From JBHEKP01 sp041859375 (GTDB lineage Bacteria > Hydrogenedentota > Hydrogenedentia > Hydrogenedentales > CAITNO01), in NCBI GenBank assembly GCA_041859375.1, contig JBHEKP010000052.1, positions 1-32,677 on the forward strand: a DNA stretch of 32,677 bases, given 5' to 3'. Below are positions 8,153-16,815 of this stretch, piece after piece. Position 1 is the first letter of the stretch. The number at the start of each line of letters is the position of its first letter. Both the position numbers and the translations under genes were made by a program. The notes under the pieces were generated by a model. That model saw only the letters and a list, made by a program, of their open reading frames with translations, made no database searches and was not told the DNA's origin.

Positions 8153-8551
8153 TCAGAGTCCCTGTTCCCGGAGGAACGCCTCGATGCGCGCGCACTGGTC
8201 ACCCTGTATTTCTATGGCGTCCCCCGCGATTCCGCCGCCCGCCGCGCAGCGCTTTTTCAGCAGCGCCAGCAGCGCCTCCGCGTCGCCCGAGACGTTGCGC
8301 AGAATGGTCGCCGTCTTTCCCCCGGCGCGCCGCTCCAAAGACACGGGATAACCACCCTTCCGCGTGCGGCCCACCTGGTAGGAACGGGCCGCAGCCGGGG
8401 CGGTCTTGTCTCCAGGGGAAGGGGCGGGGGCTGCATCCCCGGCGGGCGCCTCGGGCAGCAATTCCCGCAGTGCCGCAAAGGGGTTGGACGTCAGCGCCCC
8501 CGCCGCGCCCGTGGTGTCCACCCGTGTCTTGTCACTCTTCTCTTTGCCCAT
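8153..8551 (-). CDS. yciH: Bacterial SUI1/eIF1-like translation factor (YciH family)
   Basis: A 132-residue protein; I chose ATG 8551, with GGGAGA upstream, over the longer frame that reaches 8596. Residues 1-58 are a low-complexity, Ala/Pro-rich and probably disordered tail. Residues 60-132 are a SUI1 fold: RKGGYPVSLERRAGGKTATI, then CAAGGGIAGDAIEIQGDQ and a final helix. These match the eIF1/YciH core motif GGKxVTxI and GxGGxxKxxxIEIQGD. Eukaryotic eIF1 monitors start-codon selection; bacterial YciH has been linked to discrimination against non-canonical initiation and to stress translation. The N-terminal extension is longer than in E. coli YciH. It heads a two-gene minus-strand unit with the FMN reductase. 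Confidence 0.87.
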   Translation of the reverse strand: MGKEKSDKTRVDTTGAAGALTSNPFAALRELLPEAPAGDAAPAPSPGDKTAPAAARSYQVGRTRKGGYPVSLERRAGGKTATILRNVSGDAEALLALLKKRCAAGGGIAGDAIEIQGDQCARIEAFLREQGL

Positions 8552-8622
8552 GGCAGCGATTCTCCCGCCGGAACCAGCATCAACAAACCATGGCAATAGT
8601 GTAACCGACCCGCCCGAAAAAT

Positions 8623-8653
8623 AAAAAAGGCCCCCCGCGCGGGGCGGGGGGCC
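8623..8653 (-). terminator. Rho-independent terminator of the porin gene
   Basis: On the minus strand a perfect 10-bp GC stem (5' arm 8653-8644, 3' arm 8638-8629, 5-nt loop) is followed directly by six Ts (8628-8623). It lies 18 nt past the stop of the porin gene at 8672. Confidence 0.85.
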
Positions 8654-8671
8654 GGGGACGGATGCGTTTTT

Positions 8672-10132
8672 TTAGAAGGAAATCTTGCAGCCGGCGTAGA
8701 CGTAGTCCGCATCGTCGTCGTCGCTGCCGCCGTTGAGGATGGTGCCGTTCCAGGCGGAGAAGTTGCCCTCGCCCAGACCGTCGCCGGTGAAGAGGTGGGC
8801 CCAGCCGAACTCGAAGGTCAGGTCGTCGCTGTAGAGGTATTCGTTGAACAGCGTGAGCTCCCAGCCCATGTCCTTTTCATTGGTGCGGGTCCACCAGGTG
8901 AGGACGGGCATGACGGGCCGGTCGAAGGGCTCGAGCGCCTCGTAGTAGGAGACGGCGAAGACGGTGCGGATTTTTTCCATGGGCGCGGCCATGACGCCGA
9001 CGCGCGCGGTCCACGCGTTGGAGAGATCGTTCAGCAGGTCAATGAAGCCCGTGTTGATCTCGTTGGAGAAGAGGCGGTTGAAGCTGACGCTCGCGGAGGG
9101 CCGGTCGAAGGGGTTGACCCAGTCAATGAAGGAGATGTCGCGGTTGTCCTCGCCGCCGTAGTACCGTCCGGAAATGAAGAACCGGGGGTGCATGGCCATG
9201 TCAACCGTGTAGCCCAGGTCCAGCTTGGCGCCCCAGGTGTCGAACTCGGCGTTGTGGTCGCCGGCAAGGTAGCCGTAGGCGTCGGCGGAGCCGAACTGGT
9301 AGGCCACTTCAACATCGTAGTCGAACGCGCCGCCGCACTTGCCCGCGCCGCGCAGGCCGACGGTGTTGAGGTTGGTGTTGCCTGTGCCGTCGGTGTTGTC
9401 GTCAAGCAGCATCCAGTACGCGTCGAAGGTGTGGCCCTCGACGGCGGTGCAGGAGGCGTAGACGCCGTAGAAGTCAATGTCGTCCTCGCCGAAATCGCCA
9501 AGGCGCTCGGCCACCTTGGAGGCCCACGCGTCCACGGTGACCGTGTCCATGGTGTAGGTCAGGCGGACCGCGTCGAAGGAGAGGCCGGTGTAGAGGAAGG
9601 CGAAGTCGCGGGCACCCACAAGCCACTGGCTGCCGAAGGCCAGCTCCTGGCGGCCGGCGCGGAGCCTGAGGGGCGCGCCGAACATCTCGTCGGCCTCGAC
9701 ATAGGCCTGGAAGATTTCAACATCGTCGCCGCTGGCGGCGCGGTTGTCGGCGCCGGTGAGGTAGTTGGAGCGGAAATCCTCGCCCCAGTTGTCATAGGAG
9801 TCTATTTCGATAAAGGAGGAGACGTTGTCCGTGAAGGTGGCGCGGACGCCCAGTTTGGTGCGCTGTTCGAAAGAGGAGAAGTCCGGCCCCTCGTTGTCCC
9901 AGTCCAGCATGCTCATGACCGCCGGGCCGAAGGGACCGCCGATGGGCCTGCCCAGGGTGGTCAGGGGGCTGTGCCGCATCTGCGGCGCCGGTGTGGCGAG
10001 CTGGTTGTTGATGTAATTGCCGCGAATCCGAATCTGCCCGCTCAGTTCAACGTTTTTGACTTCCGCGACCGCCGACACGGCGAGCACGCACGCCAAAAGT
10101 GATAAAATGACAAAATTCTTCCGCCTGCCCAT
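8672..10132 (-). CDS. Alginate-export-type outer-membrane porin
   Basis: A 486-residue protein from ATG 10132, with GGAGG 8 nt upstream. Residues 1-23 are a signal peptide ending VSAVAE. The mature protein alternates polar and aromatic residues like an outer-membrane beta-barrel and ends with a C-terminal aromatic (CKISF), the barrel-assembly signal. FEQRTKLGVRATFTDNVSSFIEID, ending near residue 110, and RLRAGRQELAFGSQWLVG, near 165, resemble the alginate-export porin family (PF13372; AlgE-like). Those proteins pass uronate or sugar-acid polymers or related anions. The gene is divergent from a GntR regulator and an enolase-superfamily enzyme, which supports a sugar-acid substrate. It has its own promoter and terminator, so it is probably monocistronic. 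Confidence 0.8.
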   Translation of the reverse strand: MGRRKNFVILSLLACVLAVSAVAEVKNVELSGQIRIRGNYINNQLATPAPQMRHSPLTTLGRPIGGPFGPAVMSMLDWDNEGPDFSSFEQRTKLGVRATFTDNVSSFIEIDSYDNWGEDFRSNYLTGADNRAASGDDVEIFQAYVEADEMFGAPLRLRAGRQELAFGSQWLVGARDFAFLYTGLSFDAVRLTYTMDTVTVDAWASKVAERLGDFGEDDIDFYGVYASCTAVEGHTFDAYWMLLDDNTDGTGNTNLNTVGLRGAGKCGGAFDYDVEVAYQFGSADAYGYLAGDHNAEFDTWGAKLDLGYTVDMAMHPRFFISGRYYGGEDNRDISFIDWVNPFDRPSASVSFNRLFSNEINTGFIDLLNDLSNAWTARVGVMAAPMEKIRTVFAVSYYEALEPFDRPVMPVLTWWTRTNEKDMGWELTLFNEYLYSDDLTFEFGWAHLFTGDGLGEGNFSAWNGTILNGGSDDDDADYVYAGCKISF

Positions 10133-10177
10133 GGCTGTAACCTCCAAATCCGCTTATTTGACCCTTGACACAACGCC

Positions 10178-10195
10178 GGTCCCATACAGTGGACC
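10178..10195. promoter_or_regulatory. Candidate GntR operator palindrome
   Basis: GGTCC and GGACC arms are separated by 8 nt. The palindrome lies just downstream of the predicted porin transcription start (around 10200) and overlaps a TGG-N5-CCA element (10190-10200), loosely like FadR-type half sites. Binding by the divergent GntR regulator is inferred. Confidence 0.3.
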
Positions 10196-10206
10196 AACCA
10201 TCCGGA

Positions 10207-10236
10207 AGAATAGCAATGATTTGCCGGAAAAATCAA
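10207..10236 (-). promoter_or_regulatory. Sigma-70-like promoter of the porin gene
   Basis: On the minus strand TTGATT (10236-10231) and TATTCT (10212-10207) are spaced by 18 nt, each matching four of six consensus bases. Transcription would start near 10200 and give a leader of about 70 nt. Confidence 0.42.
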
Positions 10237-10429
10237 TTTGCCCTGTTTTGCGCACTTTTCATGGATGCGGGGCAACTTTTAAGCAGTTGGGGGCATTATG
10301 AAAACAATCCTGTGGACGTTGTTGTGGACAATAAAAGAAACCTTTATCGTTTTTTTCACGTCCATATTGACGCACATTCTGTAAATTGGGATTTCCGCAC
10401 TTATTTCGGATACTATCTTGGAGTCATGG

Positions 10430-11173
10430 ATGGCAGGACACGGCGGAGAACAGAGGTCAATGAAAAGCAACCAAACGATGACTTTGTCACAGGATGTCAC
10501 GGAGAAGCTGACGCGGCAAATAATTTCCGGGCGGTATCCCGTGGGGGCAAAGCTCCCCACAGAACGGGCGCTTGCCCTGGAATTCGAAGTGGCCCGCCAC
10601 ATCATCCGCGAGGCGCTCAAGCGTCTTGAGGCCATCGGTCTGGTGCGCATCCGCCAGGGGTCCGGCATATATGTGCGCCAGATGCAGTTTGCGGCGGGGG
10701 TGGAACTTTTCGACATCCTGCTGTTCAACGAGGACGGCTCGATGAACATGACCTTCCTGGGGGACGTGCTGGAATTCCGCGAGCACATGGCGCGCCAGAT
10801 CGTGCGTCTGGCCGTGGCGCGCCACACGCCGGAGGAATTTGAGCAGATGCGCGCCCTCTTTGAGGAGGCGGGAAAGGATCCGCTGGACAATGACCGGCGC
10901 GAGGAGATCCTGGGCCGGCTCTATGAACTGGTCGCGGATGCCACCCACAACCAGGTGTACCGTCGGATGTTCTATTCGATCAGCCAGGTGCTGGTGAAAC
11001 TGCGGCGCCTGTTTGACGTGCCGATGCTGCCCCTGGAAAACCGGAAACAGATATTCGGGGAGGTGCTGGCTGCCTTTGAAAAGAGGGACGAGGAGAAGGG
11101 CGACCAGCTCATGTGCCTCTACATGGACATGCTGGACAACAGCATTAAAAACAACAATCAGCCCCGGGCCTAG
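10430..11173 (+). CDS. GntR/FadR-family transcriptional regulator
   Basis: About 247 residues. ATG 10430 has GGAG six nt upstream. ATG 10460 (MKSNQT) is a reasonable alternative with AGAGG close by; a TTG at 10418 is less likely. The winged helix-turn-helix is plain: VTEKLTRQIISGRYPVGAKLPTE, then ALALEFEVARHIIREALKRLE and GLVRIRQGSGIYV, which fits the GntR family. The remainder is all-helical like the FCD ligand domain of the FadR subfamily (LEFREHMARQIVRLAV, then ELVADATHNQVYRRMF), which often binds organic acids with a metal. It is transcribed away from the porin and is followed after 33 nt by an enolase-superfamily gene, so it likely controls both. The effector is unknown. Confidence 0.9.
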   Translation: MAGHGGEQRSMKSNQTMTLSQDVTEKLTRQIISGRYPVGAKLPTERALALEFEVARHIIREALKRLEAIGLVRIRQGSGIYVRQMQFAAGVELFDILLFNEDGSMNMTFLGDVLEFREHMARQIVRLAVARHTPEEFEQMRALFEEAGKDPLDNDRREEILGRLYELVADATHNQVYRRMFYSISQVLVKLRRLFDVPMLPLENRKQIFGEVLAAFEKRDEEKGDQLMCLYMDMLDNSIKNNNQPRA

Positions 11174-11206
11174 CTGGTTGGTGCGCGGGCGCGGGTAACA
11201 AGGACA

Positions 11207-12616
11207 ATGCCAACAGAACTGAATGCGCGGCCCGAGGCGGCAAGACTCTGGTTTCTCCCTGTGGAAACACGCGTGCCCCTCAAGTTCGGCACGGAAACCC
11301 TGACCAGTGTGACCTGCGCGTGGGTGGCGTTGCGGGTGTCCGGATCCGGGGGAAAGACGGCGGAGGGCTGGGGGGAAACTCCGCTGAGCGTGCAATGGGT
11401 CTGGCCCTCGGACCTTTCCTATGAAACCCGCCACGAGGCGCTCAAATCCTTTTGCGGCGTGCTTGCGCGGGCATGGGCCTCCTTCGACCGGGCGGGACAC
11501 CCGATGGAAACGGGCCATGCCTTTCTGGAGGATGCGCTTCCGGGGTTGTTGAACTCGTTCAACGCGGAGCGGGCCGGGGTGGAAATGCCCTGGCTTGCGG
11601 CCCTGGTGTGCTGTTCAGCCTTTGACATCGCGCTGCACGACGCCTACGGGCGGTTGCATGGTGTTCCCGTTTACTCCACCTACAATGATCACTGGATGAA
11701 CACGGATTTGTCCGCCTACCTCCGTCCGGCGGCGGGTTCCGGTGTCAGTTTCCAGGGCCTCCATCCCGAAGACTTCCTGGAACTGCCCCGGAAGGACAGC
11801 CTGCCCGCATGGCATCTGGTGGGCGGCAAGGACTGGATTGACCCCGCCGAGGACGACGGCACGGCGCCCGAGGACGGCTATCCCGTGCTGCTGCGGGACT
11901 GGATTCGGCGGGACGGACTGAAATGCCTGAAGGTCAAGCTCCGCGGCAATGACGCCCCCTGGGATTATGAACGGCTTCTCCGGGTGGGACGCATCGCGCT
12001 GGAGGAGGGGGTGGACTGGCTCTCAACGGATTTCAACTGCACGGTGACCGACCCCGCCTATGTCAACGAAATCCTTGACCGGCTGCTCCGGGAAGAACCG
12101 AAAATCTACGGCATGATCCTGTATGTGGAACAGCCCTTCCCCTACGACCTTGAGCTGCACAGCATTGACACCCGCAGTGTTTCGGCGCGGAAGCCCCTTT
12201 TCATGGATGAAAGCGCCCACGACTGGCGGATGGTGATGCGCGGCCGGGAACTCGGCTGGACGGGAGTCGCGCTGAAAACCTGCAAAACCCAGACGGGGGC
12301 GCTGTTGAGCCTCTGCTGGGCCAAAGCGCACGGCATGACCCTGATGGTCCAGGATCTCACCAACCCGATGCTGGCCCAAATCCCCCACGTCCTGCTGGCC
12401 GCCCATGCGGGCACCATCATGGGGGTGGAAACGAACGGCATGCAGTTTTATCCTGAGGCCAGCAGGGATGAGGCCTTGGTTCATCCCGGCATCTACCAGC
12501 GGCGCGGCGGCAGGGTGGCATTGGACACCATCAGCGGTTCTGGCTTTGGCTACCAACTGCAAAAAATGAAAAAACTGCTTCCTGATCCGGTGGCGGTTCA
12601 CGAAAAACACGCCTAA
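11207..12616 (+). CDS. Enolase-superfamily (mandelate racemase/muconate lactonizing type) enzyme
   Basis: A 469-residue protein. Superfamily residues can be read in order: LKCLKVKLRG (K242, K244, the KxK base), STDFNCTV (D275, first metal ligand), LYVEQPF (E308), FMDESAHDW (D334/E335) and ALKTCKTQTG (K357 or K360, second-face base). This is a full Mg-dependent active site, so the protein is probably an active dehydratase or racemase acting on a carboxylate such as a sugar acid. The length exceeds the usual 350-400 residues because of extra N-terminal and loop segments, for example around 165-215. The nearby GntR/FadR regulator and porin support a sugar-acid pathway. The ribosome site is a weak AAGGA very close to the ATG. 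The precise substrate is unknown. Confidence 0.82.
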   Translation: MPTELNARPEAARLWFLPVETRVPLKFGTETLTSVTCAWVALRVSGSGGKTAEGWGETPLSVQWVWPSDLSYETRHEALKSFCGVLARAWASFDRAGHPMETGHAFLEDALPGLLNSFNAERAGVEMPWLAALVCCSAFDIALHDAYGRLHGVPVYSTYNDHWMNTDLSAYLRPAAGSGVSFQGLHPEDFLELPRKDSLPAWHLVGGKDWIDPAEDDGTAPEDGYPVLLRDWIRRDGLKCLKVKLRGNDAPWDYERLLRVGRIALEEGVDWLSTDFNCTVTDPAYVNEILDRLLREEPKIYGMILYVEQPFPYDLELHSIDTRSVSARKPLFMDESAHDWRMVMRGRELGWTGVALKTCKTQTGALLSLCWAKAHGMTLMVQDLTNPMLAQIPHVLLAAHAGTIMGVETNGMQFYPEASRDEALVHPGIYQRRGGRVALDTISGSGFGYQLQKMKKLLPDPVAVHEKHA

Positions 12617-12662
12617 CACAAAATCCCCGCCATTAGAACGGCTGAATTTTCCGGGTAAATAG

Positions 12663-12691
12663 TTGACTTTTTTTGCCGCTTGGCGCACACT
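12663..12691 (+). promoter_or_regulatory. Possible promoter of the PqaA-like lipoprotein gene
   Basis: TTGACT (five of six) at 12663-12668 is followed 17 nt later by CACACT (three of six, including the key second A and last T). It lies in the otherwise featureless 173-nt gap after the enolase-family gene. Confidence 0.3.
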
Positions 12692-12789
12692 AGTGCAATG
12701 GACCGTTAAAAGCGTCCTGTTAAATGGGATACGCTGTGTCCGGCCTGAAGAACCGGTTCAGCGGGAACGCGAAGAAAGGCTCCGGAAGC

Positions 12790-15700
12790 ATGCCGCGCGT
12801 TTTTTTGACTTTTTCACTTGTTTGCCTGGTGTTGGGGAGCGTGATGCTGGCGGGTTGTCCCAATAAACCCACCGACATCAAACCGGTTCCGGACTTTGCC
12901 GTGTCGGCCCCGAAGGGAACGGTGCCGCTCACGGTGCAGTTCACGGACCGTTCCAAGGCGGGCAGCACCCCCATCCGCGCCTGGACGTGGGAATTCGGCG
13001 ACGGGACGGGGAGCTCACTTCCCAACCCGCTGAAAACCTACACGACCAAGGGCAGTTTCAATGTGAAGCTGACCGTGTCCTCCTCCCAGGGCAATTTCAC
13101 GAAGGTCGTGGAAAACTGCGTGCGCGTTGACGAGCCCACCTCCTTCGGTTCGCTGGGTGAAAACGGCGGGGTTGTGTCGTCGCTTGGCGTCTCCATCAAG
13201 GTGCCCGCCGGCGTGCTGCTGGAAGAGACGGTTTTCGGGGTGAGCGAGTCCCCCGGCCAAATTCCAATGCCGAGCACGGAAAACACCGTGCGCGCATCGA
13301 ACACCTACACCATCACTCACAACAGCCCCTCGGTGGATCTTTTCGCGCTGGACACCCAGTCGCGGCCCGTGGCGACGGAAATCCGCATTCCCCTGCTCAG
13401 CACGGTTTTTGCGCAGGCGGCGGATCAGAACCGCCAGATATTCCTGCTGGCGAAGCTGGTGGACGGCCGGATTCTGCCGGTTCCGGCGCGGCTTGAGGGC
13501 CAGTCGGTGCTCGCCAAAGTGATGCGCCTGCCGAACCGGGCGGAGTTTGTGGTGGCTTTCCGGCTTGAAAGCCAGACCATCCGGGCCCGCGAGGAGGCCG
13601 CCGCAAAGGAGGGCACGGAGCCCGTCCGGCAGTGGGCCGACTCATGGTACGTGAACGCGGGCACGGAAATGCTCCGGCAGATGACCGCCCTGCGCCTTGG
13701 CGACATCAACACGGCGTACACCTTCAACAACCGCAGCTTCCCGCAGGACGAGCTGAACAAGTCGGCCGGCCTCGCGGTGGCGATTATCCAGGCGCTGAGC
13801 GACGAGCTGGCCGGGGCGGAAATCCGGAAACCCGCGCTTGTAGAGGAAAACGACGCCTACCACGCCATTTTGTTCAACATGCAGCAGTCCTACAACCCGC
13901 AGTACCCCAGTTTTTCAAAGCTTGTCTACCGGGATGACTTCTTCGGCCACCTGGTGGTGGACCCCGGACAACTGCTGGCGATCAGCATCAACAACGCAAA
14001 CACATACGCGGCGGACCGGTCCAATCTGGACGCGGCGCAGGTGTTTGACCTGTCTACGGCACTGATGGAGGCCCTCTTTGGCAGCGTGATCAAGGGGCAC
14101 TACCTGCCGCGCATCACCACCACGGGCGACACATTCCTGGGCATCCCCAGGCCGGCCGACCGGGACGACTCGGGGCGCGTGCTTCCCATGAACTTCCTCG
14201 AAGGCCTGGAGAAGGGCGGCCTGACCTATCTGGGCCAGTCTTTCGCGAACATCTCCGTGAACGAGGAAAGCGGCGAGGTTGTGATGAACGGGCGGCTGGC
14301 GCGGAGCCTTGAGGCGAACCAGTACGCGCTGCTTTCCACGCCGGTGTTCTACCCCTATGACACAAGGATCCAGGGATACGCGCAGGCGAACCAGGACTTC
14401 CTGTTCTACATGGGCAACGACCCCGAGGTGCCCATCCCCCCCGCGGGGGAGGACGCCAAGGCGGCCCCGCCGGATCTTGCCGTGCCCGAGGAGGACCCCG
14501 AGTATGAGGAGCCGCTGGCGCTGATCGCCGCGACGCTTGAGGGCATCCGCCTGGCCTTTGACGAGCTTGCCGAAGAGGGGGAGACACCCACCTTCCTGGA
14601 GGCGCTGCTGGGCTCCTACCAGGTGATGAACGAGGTGATGGACGGCAACCTGCCCCTTTATTACTGGGCCTACGCCAAGGATCTGGCCTTCGAGGGCGGC
14701 GACACGGCGAGGATCCGCTACGCGGACAACGACCGCGCGCCCTACGCCCTCGACACGGCGGTGTTCGCGGAGAGCGCGGTGGCCTCCACGCGGCTCCTGT
14801 CCCCCAGCGGCATGGAAACGCTGGACGGCGAGACCTATTCGGGGCTTGACGGCATCCTTCCGCTGACAAGCCGCGCGATCATCATCGAGACAAACCCGCT
14901 GACGACGGAACTGACCATCGCCCTCAACAGGGGGGACTGGAACGTGGATGCGGACGGCAACACCCTCGCCGTGAAGGTGTACAAGTCGGGCTTTGACGGG
15001 ATCGAGCTTTCCCTGCCCCCCGGCGTCTACGGCGACTATGAACTGCTGGACAATGATGTTGACGGCCTGAGCGACACGGTGCGCGTCGGCAACCTGCTCC
15101 CGCTTGACGAGGAATGCGGCGCCCAGGTGGTCGTGCTCGCGTCCAACCTGAGCCTGGAGGGGCTGAATTCCCTCGCCGTGACCGCGTCGGGCACGGCGCT
15201 GCTCAACATGCCCGAGGAACGGGTGCTGCGCGAGTACGTTGAGGCCTGCGACCGGGACTTCAGCTACTCGCTGCGGAACAGCCTGTCGCTTCCGAACTAC
15301 AAAATCACGTCCTACCTGCTTGAGATGAACTCGGGCGTGTGGCGCGCGCCGGAGGAGGTTGACCAGCCCCTGTGGCGTCATTTCATCACCATCATCGAGC
15401 CGGACGTGGTCACGTCAAAGACGGCCATGCTGGTGATTTCGGGCGGTTCCACGGGTTCCGAGCCCTCCGGCGACCTGGCGGGGCTGGTGCTGCCCTTCGC
15501 CACCGCCACGTCAAGCGTGGTCGCGGTGCTCCAGGCGGTGCCCAACCAGCCGCTGTTCTTCACCGACGAGGTGGAGCGCGAGCGCACCGAGGACGAGATC
15601 ATCGCCTACAGTTACGACAAATACCTGAGCTCCTTCAACGAGGGCCGCCCGGACAAGGCGTGGCCGTCGCTCCTGCCCATGACCCGTGCGGCGGTGCGCG

Positions 15701-16689
15701 CGATGGATTCGGTGCAGGGCTTCATGGGCGGCAAGCCCAGCGGCGTGCGCAACATCGAGGACTTTGTGGTCATGGGCGCGTCCAAGCGCGGCTGGACCAC
15801 ATGGCTCACCGCGGCGGCCGACAGCCGCGTGAGCGCCATCGTGCCGATGGTGATAGACGTGCTGAGCATGGAAAAACAGATGGAGCACCACCGCAGGGCG
15901 TACAGCAGCTACCCGCTGAACGACACGGCGAACAAGATCGTCGGCGGCTACTCCGCCTCGGTCCAGGACTATGTGGAGATGAACGTGTTCAGCCGCTTCG
16001 GCACGCCGGCATCGGCCTCGCTGCTGAAGATTGTGGATCCGTTCACCTACCGGAACCTGCTGACCATGCCCAAGCTGATCAGCAACTCCACGGGCGACCA
16101 GTTCTTCCTGCCCGACTCGTCGCAGTTCTACCTGAACCGGCTGCCGGGGGTGAACTACCTGAACTACGCGCCGAACACCGACCACAGCCTGACAAATTCG
16201 CTCCAGGTGGACGAGGGCACGCTGGGCAGCATCCTCGCGTTCTACATTTCCCACGTGCGCAACACCAACAGCGTCAGCACGGACGACGTCCGGGTGCCCG
16301 TTTACACCTGGGCAAACGTGGACGCCGCGGACGGAAGCGTGGCCCGGATCAGGGTGACCACGCCCGACCAGCCCAAGATGGTGCGCCTGTGGCAGGCCAC
16401 GAACCCCAACCACCGCGACTTCCGCCTGCAGACACTGGGCGCCGGATGGACGGCCACCCGCCTGGAGACCCCCTGCGAGGCGGCCTGCGAAAGCGAGGAC
16501 GGGTGCGGATGCGATGAAGCCGAAACCTTTGTCTACACGGGCGAGGTGGACGTGCCCGCGCCGGGCACGGGGTGGCGCGCCTTCATGATCCAGCTGACCT
16601 GGCCGGGCCCCGACCCGACCCGCGACGATGCCGACTATACCTTCACCACGCCCGTCCGGGTGGTGCCCGATGTGTATCCGTCCAACTGA
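12790..16689 (+). CDS. Giant lipoprotein: PKD + ZU5-like + PhoPQ-activated pathogenicity-related (PqaA-like) domain
   Basis: 1299 residues from ATG 12790, which gives an ideal lipoprotein signal (VMLAGC, C23) and has AAAGG 10 nt upstream. ATG 12724 would add 22 residues and has no ribosome site. Residues 33-113 form a PKD domain (PVPDFAVSA, WTWEFGDGTG, GSFNVKLTV). About 118-215 resembles a ZU5 fold (GGVVSSLGVSIKVPAGVLLEE). A roughly 600-residue region of unknown type follows. From about 841 (YLLEMNSGVW, LWRHFITIIEP) the chain is PqaA-like (PF10142), with an alpha/beta-hydrolase nucleophile in GASKRGWTTW (S998). Acid and base candidates are D1103 (STGDQFFLPDS) and H1132 (NTDHSL). A cysteine-rich loop (CEAACESEDGCGCDE) lies near the end. 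The substrate is unknown; location is the cell surface or periplasm. A strong terminator follows. Confidence 0.83.
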   Translation: MPRVFLTFSLVCLVLGSVMLAGCPNKPTDIKPVPDFAVSAPKGTVPLTVQFTDRSKAGSTPIRAWTWEFGDGTGSSLPNPLKTYTTKGSFNVKLTVSSSQGNFTKVVENCVRVDEPTSFGSLGENGGVVSSLGVSIKVPAGVLLEETVFGVSESPGQIPMPSTENTVRASNTYTITHNSPSVDLFALDTQSRPVATEIRIPLLSTVFAQAADQNRQIFLLAKLVDGRILPVPARLEGQSVLAKVMRLPNRAEFVVAFRLESQTIRAREEAAAKEGTEPVRQWADSWYVNAGTEMLRQMTALRLGDINTAYTFNNRSFPQDELNKSAGLAVAIIQALSDELAGAEIRKPALVEENDAYHAILFNMQQSYNPQYPSFSKLVYRDDFFGHLVVDPGQLLAISINNANTYAADRSNLDAAQVFDLSTALMEALFGSVIKGHYLPRITTTGDTFLGIPRPADRDDSGRVLPMNFLEGLEKGGLTYLGQSFANISVNEESGEVVMNGRLARSLEANQYALLSTPVFYPYDTRIQGYAQANQDFLFYMGNDPEVPIPPAGEDAKAAPPDLAVPEEDPEYEEPLALIAATLEGIRLAFDELAEEGETPTFLEALLGSYQVMNEVMDGNLPLYYWAYAKDLAFEGGDTARIRYADNDRAPYALDTAVFAESAVASTRLLSPSGMETLDGETYSGLDGILPLTSRAIIIETNPLTTELTIALNRGDWNVDADGNTLAVKVYKSGFDGIELSLPPGVYGDYELLDNDVDGLSDTVRVGNLLPLDEECGAQVVVLASNLSLEGLNSLAVTASGTALLNMPEERVLREYVEACDRDFSYSLRNSLSLPNYKITSYLLEMNSGVWRAPEEVDQPLWRHFITIIEPDVVTSKTAMLVISGGSTGSEPSGDLAGLVLPFATATSSVVAVLQAVPNQPLFFTDEVERERTEDEIIAYSYDKYLSSFNEGRPDKAWPSLLPMTRAAVRAMDSVQGFMGGKPSGVRNIEDFVVMGASKRGWTTWLTAAADSRVSAIVPMVIDVLSMEKQMEHHRRAYSSYPLNDTANKIVGGYSASVQDYVEMNVFSRFGTPASASLLKIVDPFTYRNLLTMPKLISNSTGDQFFLPDSSQFYLNRLPGVNYLNYAPNTDHSLTNSLQVDEGTLGSILAFYISHVRNTNSVSTDDVRVPVYTWANVDAADGSVARIRVTTPDQPKMVRLWQATNPNHRDFRLQTLGAGWTATRLETPCEAACESEDGCGCDEAETFVYTGEVDVPAPGTGWRAFMIQLTWPGPDPTRDDADYTFTTPVRVVPDVYPSN

Positions 16690-16712
16690 TTAAGACGGAG
16701 ACCGCAGCTTGC

Positions 16713-16743
16713 GCGCCCCGGAAACCCGTTTCCGGGGCGCTTT
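16713..16743 (+). terminator. Rho-independent terminator
   Basis: A perfect 12-bp stem (16713-16724 with 16729-16740, loop CCCG) is followed by TTTATT. It sits 23 nt after the stop of the PqaA-like gene. Confidence 0.85.
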
Positions 16744-16815
16744 ATTGGCGAATGCGGCGCGCCTTCCGCGCGGCGCGGTCAGTTAAACGGCGACCCGTAC
16801 AAGGATGAGCACCCC

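Noticed and set aside
10165..10629. 154-codon plus-strand frame across the porin/GntR intergenic region
   Set aside because: It overlaps the GntR gene in another frame and the predicted porin promoter; no ribosome site or recognisable fold.
13915..15381. 488-codon open frame on the minus strand
   Set aside because: Shadow of the giant lipoprotein gene, with His/Arg/Val-rich composition typical of antisense frames in GC-rich DNA.
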